Shown one piece after another: positions 1 through 4,248 of a DNA stretch of 5,461 nt (the first letter of the stretch is position 1; each line of letters opens with the position of its first letter). Made by a program: the position numbers and the translations under genes. The stretch comes from Clostridiaceae bacterium. Lineage in GTDB: Bacteria; Bacillota; Clostridia; Oscillospirales; Acutalibacteraceae. The notes below the pieces were generated by a model, which searched no databases, was not told where the DNA came from, and saw nothing but the letters and a program-made list of their open reading frames with translations. Where the stretch lies: contig CAJGDU010000090.1 in assembly GCA_904502175.1 (NCBI GenBank), positions 1-5,461 on the forward strand, written 5' to 3'.

Positions 1-353
1 CTGGCCTGGTTCTGCCCATCGCCGAAGAAGAAGTCTTTGATGCTGCCGGAGAACCCGCCGTCCGCGTAGTAGTTCGCGGAGCTCGACGTGAACAGGTCCG
101 ACTCTTTGATCTCCACGTCGCGTCCTCGGGCGACCTGCTGTCCCACGTTCGCGTTCAGCTCGTAGACCTCGCCGTTCGGCAGCTGGACGTAGTAGTGTTT
201 GTTCCACTTGAAGGTCGGGATGAAGAAGAGCAGGAGCTGGGTGAAGGTCACGAAGACCGTCACGTTCACCGCGCGGCCGAGATGGGAGAAGTAGACGGGG
301 CGCTCATAGTAAAGTGTGTCTTTGCCGTCATTGACGCCGATCATCAGAAACAT
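1..353 (-). CDS. Cysteine-less zinc-ribbon-family protein, C-terminus outside window
   Basis: Only the first 117 residues are in the window; the frame stays open to the left edge. The core resembles a short protein family of Clostridia and relatives that normally carries a small zinc ribbon. The family-like segments are the start MFLMIGVNDGKDTL, then FFIPTFKWNKHYYV (residues 43-56), VYELN (63-67) and VARGRDVEI (74-82). Family members, as I recall them, have a CxxC near residues 20-25 and a second Cys pair just after the HYYV stretch. Here those places read VYFSHLG and LPNGE, and no Cys occurs in the visible protein. Residues 33-48 are hydrophobic. The tail from about 85 is rich in Ser, Gly, Phe and Asp and looks disordered. 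The start is set by a perfect AAGGAGG six bases upstream, inside hflX; the gene overlaps the hflX end by 26 bases, so it is probably translated from the same mRNA. Its function is unknown. The family match is from memory. Confidence 0.75.
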   Translation of the reverse strand, partial: MFLMIGVNDGKDTLYYERPVYFSHLGRAVNVTVFVTFTQLLLFFIPTFKWNKHYYVQLPNGEVYELNANVGQQVARGRDVEIKESDLFTSSSANYYADGGFSGSIKDFFFGDGQNQA

Positions 354-1674
354 GTTCGTCCTCCTTGTTCTGTTCCGTCAGGAATTCTTTGTAGTGGTCC
401 GCCATCCGCGCGCTGCAGATGACCTCGAGTTCCAGGCCGTCTTCGGTGTAGACCTCGTCCAGCACGGCGCTGTCGTCCCGCAGGATGGAGGCCTGGGAGA
501 GCTCCTCGAAGGGGAACCGGAAGCGGACATGCACCCTCGGCTTCGGGCACGCCTCCTCCACGGCTTCGAGCAGGAGCGTGACACCGGAGCCGTTTTTCGC
601 AGACAGGTAGACCGTGTCTTTGGTCCGGTGGGGCGTCTCGAAAATGAGATCGCACTTGTTCATGACCCGCAGGGTGGGGATGCCCTCGGCCCCGAGGTCT
701 TTGAGGACCTCTTCCGTGACGCGCAGGTGGTCTTCATACTCCGGGGAGGAGGCGTCGCAGATGTTCAGGATGACGTCCGCGGAGGCCGCCTCTTCCAGCG
801 TGGAGTGGAACGCCTCCACCAGCTGGTGGGGCAGGTTCCGGACCAGACCGACCGTGTCGATGAGCATGACGTTCCGCCCGGAGGGCAGCCGCAGGGCCCG
901 GGATGTGGGGTCCAGCGTGGCGAAGAGCTTGTCCTCTGCCAGTACGCCTGCCTCGGTCAGGGTGTTCATGAGGGTCGATTTGCCGGCGTTGGTATAGCCG
1001 ACCAGGACCACCGTCTCCACGCCGTTCTTCTCGCGGCGGGCCCGGAGCATGTTCCGCCGTTTCTCGACGGACTTCAGTTCCTGGCGAATGGCTTTGATGC
1101 GCCGCTCGATGTGGCGGCGGTCCGTCTCGAGTTTGGTCTCGCCGGGGCCGCGGGTGCCGATGCCGGCGCCGAGGCGGGACAGGCTCGTGCCCTGTCCGGC
1201 GAGGCGCGGCAGGCGGTACTGGAGCTGGGCCAGCTCCACCTGGAGGCGGCCCTCCCGGGACTTCGCCCGCTGGGCGAAAATGTCGAGGATGAGGGTCGTG
1301 CGATCCACGACCCGGGCGCCGGTGGCCTTTTCGATGTTCCTCAGCTGCGTCGGCGAGAGCTCGCCGTCGAAAATGAGGAGGTCGCACCGGTCGGCGTCCA
1401 CCATCTCTTTCAGCTCGTCGATCTTGCCCTGGCCGAGATAGAGGGCGGCGTCGGCCGAGGGCCGCGCCTGCAGGACCGTGCCGACGACGTCCGCGCCGGC
1501 GGTGCGGGCCAGTTCCCGGAGCTCCTCCAGAGACACTTCCGCCTCGGTCCGGGCCCAGCCGGACGCGCTGACGGCAGCCGTGACGGCCTCCGCCTCATTC
1601 AGGACCTGACGTCCCGTATCAAGGGCACAGAGGATGGCGCGCTCCCGCGCCTCCTGTTTGTTCGCTTCTGTCAT
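328..1674 (-). CDS. hflX: GTPase HflX
   Basis: This 448-residue protein is a full-length HflX of the OBG-HflX GTPase group. In the known family it binds the 50S subunit and splits stalled or heat-damaged 70S ribosomes. The N-terminal HflX domain covers about residues 45-135, with FDGELSPTQLRNIE at 102-115. A glycine-rich, basic linker and helical stretch follows (about 160-215, including GAGIGTRGPGETKLE). The GTPase domain has G1 GYTNAGKS at 226-233, a switch region LFATLDPT at 250-257, G3 DTVG at 273-276, G4 NKCD at 339-342 and G5 SAK at 358-360. A short C-terminal domain ends near residue 430, and a charged tail (EQNKEDE) follows. No key motif is missing. The start codon overlaps the msrA stop as ATGA, with GGAGG four bases upstream, so translation is likely coupled to msrA. 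The 3' end contains the ribosome binding site and start of the next gene. Confidence 0.97.
   Translation of the reverse strand: MTEANKQEARERAILCALDTGRQVLNEAEAVTAAVSASGWARTEAEVSLEELRELARTAGADVVGTVLQARPSADAALYLGQGKIDELKEMVDADRCDLLIFDGELSPTQLRNIEKATGARVVDRTTLILDIFAQRAKSREGRLQVELAQLQYRLPRLAGQGTSLSRLGAGIGTRGPGETKLETDRRHIERRIKAIRQELKSVEKRRNMLRARREKNGVETVVLVGYTNAGKSTLMNTLTEAGVLAEDKLFATLDPTSRALRLPSGRNVMLIDTVGLVRNLPHQLVEAFHSTLEEAASADVILNICDASSPEYEDHLRVTEEVLKDLGAEGIPTLRVMNKCDLIFETPHRTKDTVYLSAKNGSGVTLLLEAVEEACPKPRVHVRFRFPFEELSQASILRDDSAVLDEVYTEDGLELEVICSARMADHYKEFLTEQNKEDEHVSDDRRQ
360..366 (-). promoter_or_regulatory. Strong ribosome binding site within the end of hflX
   Basis: On the minus strand this reads AAGGAGG, six bases before the ATG at 353-351. 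It lies in the last codons of hflX. It decides the start of the zinc-ribbon-like gene in favour of 353 over the in-frame ATG at 344-342. Confidence 0.8.
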
Positions 1675-2186
1675 TCTGCCTCCAGATGTAACAGGTTCCG
1701 CGGGATATGGCAGTACCCGCCGGGGTTTTTGTCGAGATACTTCTGGTGATACTCTTCCGCCGTGTAGAAGTTCTGCAGGGGCAGGACCTCCACCGCGAGC
1801 GGCCGACCGACCCTGGCCTTCACCTCTTCGAGGACGGTGTAGATGTCCTCCACCAGTTCCACGTCTTCCGGCGCCGCGTCATCCGTCAGATAGTAGATGC
1901 CGGTGCGGTACTGGGTCCCGATGTCATTTCCCTGCCGGTTCACCGACAAAGGGTCGATGGTCATGAAGTAATAGCGGAGCAGGTCCTGCGTGGACAGCTT
2001 CGTCTCGTCGTACTCCACCCGGACCGTCTCCGCGTGTCCGGTGCCCTTCCGGCAGACCTCCTCATACGTGGGGTTCGCGGTCCGCCCGTTGGCATAGCCG
2101 ACCTCGGTCTCCGCGACCCCGTCGAACTGGTCCAGGAACTTCTGGGTCCCCCAGAAGCACCCGCCGGCCAGATATAACGTCTTCAT
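1671..2186 (-). CDS. msrA: Peptide methionine-S-sulfoxide reductase MsrA
   Basis: This 171-residue cytoplasmic enzyme reduces the S-epimer of methionine sulfoxide in proteins and in the free amino acid, and is regenerated by thioredoxin. The GCFW motif at residues 9-12 gives the catalytic Cys10. Spacing relative to E. coli MsrA, as I recall it, places the other active-site residues at Tyr41 (in PTYEEV), Glu53 (in GHAE), Asp88 and Tyr93 (in the NRQGNDIGTQYRT segment, 83-95). Cys159 in GGYCH is the likely resolving cysteine. Cys45 is also present. The motif after GCFW reads GTQ, where many MsrA proteins have GxE. The length fits the short single-domain form with no signal peptide, and no MsrB domain is fused or adjacent here. 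It is the first gene of the leftward cluster. The start has GAGGGA about eight bases upstream. Confidence 0.97.
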   Translation of the reverse strand: MKTLYLAGGCFWGTQKFLDQFDGVAETEVGYANGRTANPTYEEVCRKGTGHAETVRVEYDETKLSTQDLLRYYFMTIDPLSVNRQGNDIGTQYRTGIYYLTDDAAPEDVELVEDIYTVLEEVKARVGRPLAVEVLPLQNFYTAEEYHQKYLDKNPGGYCHIPRNLLHLEAE

Positions 2187-2211
2187 AAAAACATCCCTCG
2201 TTTCTGCCCTT

Positions 2212-2242
2212 AGTGTACCACAGAATGCTGTCCCCTGCTCAA
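2212..2242 (-). promoter_or_regulatory. Candidate extended -10 promoter for msrA-hflX
   Basis: On the minus strand, TGGTACACT at 2220-2212 is an extended -10 (TGn plus TACACT). TTGAGC at 2242-2237 could be the -35, but the 19-base spacer is long, so the extended -10 would carry most of the strength. Transcription would start near 2205, leaving a short leader before the msrA start at 2186. This rests on consensus matching only. Confidence 0.45.
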
Positions 2243-2320
2243 ATCCTCAGCTTTTTGAAACTCCGTGGGCGATGAACCTCTGCCGACACAGTGCGTGGAG
2301 CAAGGCCGGGAGAGCAAGTT

Positions 2321-2356
2321 TCACCGGTTTTGGAGCTTTTCCCCGGAATCCGGTGA
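2321..2356. repeat. Inverted-repeat unit 1, TCACCGG-N22-CCGGTGA
   Basis: The left arm TCACCGG lies at 2321-2327 and the right arm CCGGTGA at 2350-2356, with 22 bases between them. The wider arms read AAGTTTCACCGG and CCGGTGAACTT, so the pairing continues with one extra base. The middle is rich in T and C. It is the first of three units with identical arm spacing. Confidence 0.8.
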
Positions 2357-2426
2357 ACTTTCGGTCTCGAAAAGGCGTTTTTGGCACGAAGAGAGGGCCC
2401 GAACGCTCGCCATTTCACCGGATTCC
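2345..2426. repeat. Perfect 13-bp inverted repeat linking units 1 and 2
   Basis: GGAATCCGGTGAA at 2345-2357 is exactly complementary to TTCACCGGATTCC at 2414-2426, with 56 bases between. The right half-site of unit 1 can therefore pair with the left half-site of unit 2 as an alternative to pairing within each unit. Confidence 0.8.
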
Positions 2427-2450
2427 TTCACTTTTTTGCTTTTCCGGTGA
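2415..2450. repeat. Inverted-repeat unit 2, TCACCGG-N22-CCGGTGA
   Basis: The arms lie at 2415-2421 and 2444-2450, again 22 bases apart. They extend to an 8-bp match when the outer-loop base is counted: TCACCGGA, and TCCGGTGA at 2443-2450. Flanking bases match unit 3 too: both begin TTTCACC and end CCGGTGACTT, giving two 41-base imperfect direct copies (2413-2453 and 2476-2516). Confidence 0.8.
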
Positions 2451-2477
2451 CTTTTGAGTAGCTTTGTTTCCCGTTTT

Positions 2478-2513
2478 TCACCAGATTTCGCCTTTTTCGC
2501 CCCAATCCGGTGA
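2478..2513. repeat. Inverted-repeat unit 3, TCACCAG-N22-CCGGTGA
   Basis: The left arm TCACCAG (2478-2484) has one change from the consensus; the right arm CCGGTGA is at 2507-2513. The arm spacing is again exactly 22 bases. The middle is T- and C-rich, as in the other units. Confidence 0.75.
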
Positions 2514-2534
2514 CTTCGCCCGGATGATCTGTTG

Positions 2535-2564
2535 CAAGCGGAAGCGCTCTGCGCCTTACGCTTG
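2535..2564. repeat. GC-rich hairpin
   Basis: CAAGCG (2535-2540) pairs with CGCTTG (2559-2564). Inside, GCGC (2544-2547) pairs with GCGC (2551-2554) around a TCT loop, with an internal loop of GAA against CTTA. There is no T-tract right after it on either strand, so it does not look like an intrinsic terminator. Its role is unknown. Confidence 0.6.
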
Positions 2565-2581
2565 TTGTTCCCCTTCTGCCG

Positions 2582-2651
2582 CGGAGCGAAGGAACTGTCA
2601 AGGGTGGGAACCACATGCGTGTGGCAGGCGAGCCTGCCCTTGACCGCTCCG
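2582..2651. other. Nested inverted repeats, candidate branched RNA or cruciform element
   Basis: The outer arms CGGAGCG (2582-2588) and CGCTCCG (2645-2651) pair perfectly. After an 8-base one-sided bulge (AAGGAACT), GTCAAGGG (2597-2604) pairs perfectly with CCCTTGAC (2637-2644). Two hairpins lie inside: CCACA-TGCG-TGTGG (2611-2624) and GGCAGGC-GA-GCCTGCC (2623-2638), which compete for two bases at their junction and for two bases of the second stem. The whole can fold as a three-way junction on a bulged stem. The bulge strand is also complementary to GTTCC...TTC at 2567-2576, giving an alternative hairpin. It lies upstream of the promoter candidate at 2707, so it is probably not the leader of the flavoredoxin-like gene. 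I do not recognise a known RNA family. Confidence 0.55.
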
Positions 2652-2706
2652 TAGCAACGTGGCACTTGTTATGGTCAATATTGCGTATCGCCTCCGTTTG
2701 CAAAAG

Positions 2707-2715
2707 TGTTACAAT
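2707..2715 (+). promoter_or_regulatory. Candidate extended -10 promoter for the flavoredoxin-radical SAM operon
   Basis: TGTTACAAT is an extended -10 (TGn plus TACAAT, one change from TATAAT). No good -35 lies 16-18 bases upstream. The start would be near 2722, leaving a leader of about 28 bases that carries the AAAGGAG ribosome binding site. Confidence 0.5.
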
Positions 2716-2749
2716 AAGACTGCTCAATTATTTTAAAGGAGAACTCATC

Positions 2750-3316
2750 ATGAAAAAAGATATCAAAGCTGCTGCGCTCATCACCCCCATGCCCGTGTGC
2801 ATCGTCGCCGCGTATGACACGGAGGGAAAGCCGAATGCCATGAATGCTGCCTGGGGCATGAGCTCCGGCATGGATGAAGTGGCGCTGTTCATCAGCAAAC
2901 CCCACAAAACCACGAAGAATATCCTGGAGACCAAAGCGTTCACGGTCAGCATTGCGGATGTGGCAAACATGGCAGCCGCGGACTATGTCGGCATCGACTC
3001 CGGCAACAACGTCACGGACAAGTGGGAGAAGTCCGGTCTCCATGAGACGACGAGCTCCCACGTGAACGCCCCTGTCATTGAGGAGTTCCCGCTGGTCATG
3101 GAGTGTGAACTGGAAGAGGTCATTGACACCGAGTACACATTTGCCATCATCGGCAAAGTCGTGAACACGCAGGTCGACGAAAAGGCCCTTGACGAGAACG
3201 GAAAAGTCGACGTCACCAAACTGAACGCCATCTCCTTCGACACGTTCCAGTTTGGCTACTATGCACTGGGCGAAAAAGTCGGCCAGGCCTGGGGCGACGG
3301 CAAAGCACTGGTATGA
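2750..3316 (+). CDS. Flavin reductase-like (flavoredoxin-type) FMN-binding protein
   Basis: This 188-residue soluble protein belongs to the flavin reductase-like domain family (flavoredoxin/DIM6-NTAB type), whose members bind FMN as dimers and move electrons to or from it. Visible family features are LITPMPVCIVAAYDTEGKPN (10-29), NAMNAAWGM (29-37), the segment HKTTKNILETKAFTVSIAD (52-70) expected to contact FMN, DYVGIDSGNNVTDKW (78-92), and APVIEEFPLVMECELEEV (107-124). The domain spans the whole protein and there is no added rubredoxin domain or signal peptide. The start at 2750 is chosen because AGGAG lies eight bases upstream and the sequence before it contains the promoter candidate and inverted repeats; an upstream in-frame ATG at 2615 lacks both. 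The stop overlaps the next start as ATGA. The true electron partner cannot be told from the sequence. Confidence 0.9.
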   Translation: MKKDIKAAALITPMPVCIVAAYDTEGKPNAMNAAWGMSSGMDEVALFISKPHKTTKNILETKAFTVSIADVANMAAADYVGIDSGNNVTDKWEKSGLHETTSSHVNAPVIEEFPLVMECELEEVIDTEYTFAIIGKVVNTQVDEKALDENGKVDVTKLNAISFDTFQFGYYALGEKVGQAWGDGKALV

Positions 3317-4212
3317 CGTACACGTCTCTCAGTGATTACTGCAAAGATACGTTTGGGGAGAAGCTTTATAAGCTGAGCCTCGACAGCGGGTGCACCTGTC
3401 CCAACCGGGACGGGCTCCTGGACACGCGGGGCTGTCTCTTCTGTTCCGCCGGCGGGTACGGCGACTTCGCGGAGCGCGACGTGGACCGCGCCAAAGCACG
3501 GGTGGCGGACAAGTATTCCGGGGAGCGATACATCGCCTATTTTCAGAGCTACTCGGGCACGTACCCCGGGAGGGACGGCAGTTTCGAGAACCTGCGGGAA
3601 CGCTATCTGGCCACCATCCGTCGGCCGGACGTTGCGGTCCTGTCTATTGCGACCCGGCCGGACTGTCTGGGACCGGAAGTGCTGGAGCTTTTGAAGGAGC
3701 TCCGGGCCGTCAAGCCCGTCTGGATAGAGCTCGGCCTGCAGACGTCCAACGAGGAGACGGCGGAATACATTCGCCGCTGCTATAAAAACGAGGTCTACGA
3801 GGAAGCGGTCCGGACCCTGAAGGCCATGGACATCCCCGTGGTCACCCACCTCATTCTGGGCCTGCCCGGCGAGACCGCCGAGGACATGGAGGCCTCCCTC
3901 CGCTACGCCTGCGACTGCGGCACCTGGGGGCTGAAACTCCAGCTGCTCCACGTGCTCGAGGGCACCGACCTCGGCGAGCAGTACAAGGCGCAGGAGCTGG
4001 GCACGCCCCTGCCCGGCGCGCGGCCCGTCAAACCCCTGACGCTGGAGGAGTACACCGCCCTCCTCTGCCGGCTCCTGCCGCAGGTGCCGGAGGACGTGGT
4101 CATTCACCGCCTCACCGGCGACGGCCCGAAGCGCATTTTGCTGGCGCCCCTCTGGTCCGGCAACAAGAAGCTGGTACTGAACACGATCCAGAAAGCACTG
4201 AGAGAGCTATAA
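3313..4212 (+). CDS. yhcC: Radical SAM protein, TIGR01212 (YhcC/YtqA) family
   Basis: This 299-residue protein is close to the usual length of the YhcC (E. coli) / YtqA (B. subtilis) family. The family's [4Fe-4S] site reads CPNRDG then GCLFC, giving Cys29, Cys41 and Cys44 (C-x11-C-x2-C) rather than the classical Cx3Cx2C. Other family landmarks are GGYGDFA (47-53), YFQSYSGTY (76-84), SIATRPDCL (111-119), WIELGLQT (137-144), HLILGLPGET (179-188), VIHRLTGDGP (263-272) and LLAPLWSGNKKLVLN (276-290). The protein is expected to be cytosolic and to make a 5'-deoxyadenosyl radical; to my knowledge the substrate of the family is not firmly established. The start overlaps the previous stop as ATGA, and no good ribosome binding site precedes it, so translation probably depends on coupling with the flavoredoxin-like gene. 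A perfect terminator follows the stop by four bases. Confidence 0.95.
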   Translation: MTYTSLSDYCKDTFGEKLYKLSLDSGCTCPNRDGLLDTRGCLFCSAGGYGDFAERDVDRAKARVADKYSGERYIAYFQSYSGTYPGRDGSFENLRERYLATIRRPDVAVLSIATRPDCLGPEVLELLKELRAVKPVWIELGLQTSNEETAEYIRRCYKNEVYEEAVRTLKAMDIPVVTHLILGLPGETAEDMEASLRYACDCGTWGLKLQLLHVLEGTDLGEQYKAQELGTPLPGARPVKPLTLEEYTALLCRLLPQVPEDVVIHRLTGDGPKRILLAPLWSGNKKLVLNTIQKALREL

Positions 4213-4216
4213 AAAG

Positions 4217-4246
4217 AAAAGCCTGTGTCAGACGACACAGGCTTTT
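4217..4246. terminator. Bidirectional intrinsic terminator between convergent genes
   Basis: AAAAGCCTGTGTC (4217-4229) pairs perfectly with GACACAGGCTTTT (4234-4246) around the loop AGAC. The plus strand ends in TTTT; the minus strand ends in TTTTCTTTTT. It sits in the 36 bases between the two convergent stop codons and can end transcription from both sides. Confidence 0.93.
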
Positions 4247-4248
4247 GG

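Larger units (their letters stand above)
2187..2749. other. Long divergent intergenic region rich in inverted repeats
   Basis: This is a 563-base gap between divergently transcribed msrA and the flavoredoxin-like gene. No open frame here has a convincing ribosome binding site or a recognisable protein. From left to right it holds a promoter candidate for msrA, about 75 bases with nothing recognised (2245-2320), three TCACCGG inverted-repeat units (2321-2513), a GC-rich hairpin (2535-2564), a nested inverted-repeat structure (2582-2651), and a promoter candidate for the rightward operon. The T-rich, repeat-dense composition differs from the flanking genes. Confidence 0.85.

Noticed and set aside
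316..1749. Long plus-strand open frame (477 codons) opposite hflX
   Set aside because: It is antisense to a clear HflX with all GTPase motifs. Its protein is low in recognisable structure and it has no ribosome binding site. High-GC genes commonly leave such open antisense frames.
1707..2177. Plus-strand open frame opposite msrA
   Set aside because: It is antisense to MsrA with intact catalytic residues and has no family resemblance.
1671..2186. MsrA possibly impaired because GCFWG is followed by TQ rather than xE
   Set aside because: The catalytic Cys10, Glu53, Tyr41, Asp88, Tyr93 and Cys159 are all present, and the GTQ variant appears, from memory, in many short MsrA proteins.
2321..2513. 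CRISPR array
   Set aside because: The repeated half-sites are only about seven bases, alternate in orientation and have uneven distances between units. There are no long direct repeats or cas genes.
2535..2564. Intrinsic terminator at the GC-rich hairpin
   Set aside because: No T-tract follows on either strand and no gene ends nearby.
2265..2727. Several short open frames in the central gap on both strands
   Set aside because: They run through the inverted-repeat array, lack ribosome binding sites and resemble no protein.
2615..2749. Earlier in-frame ATG for the flavoredoxin-like gene
   Set aside because: The added 45 residues do not fit the family start, no ribosome binding site precedes them, and they cover the promoter candidate and part of the branched inverted repeat.
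3259..4107. Minus-strand open frame (282 codons) opposite the radical SAM gene
   Set aside because: It lies opposite a well-conserved radical SAM protein, shows no domain, and its composition is that of an antisense frame in GC-rich DNA.
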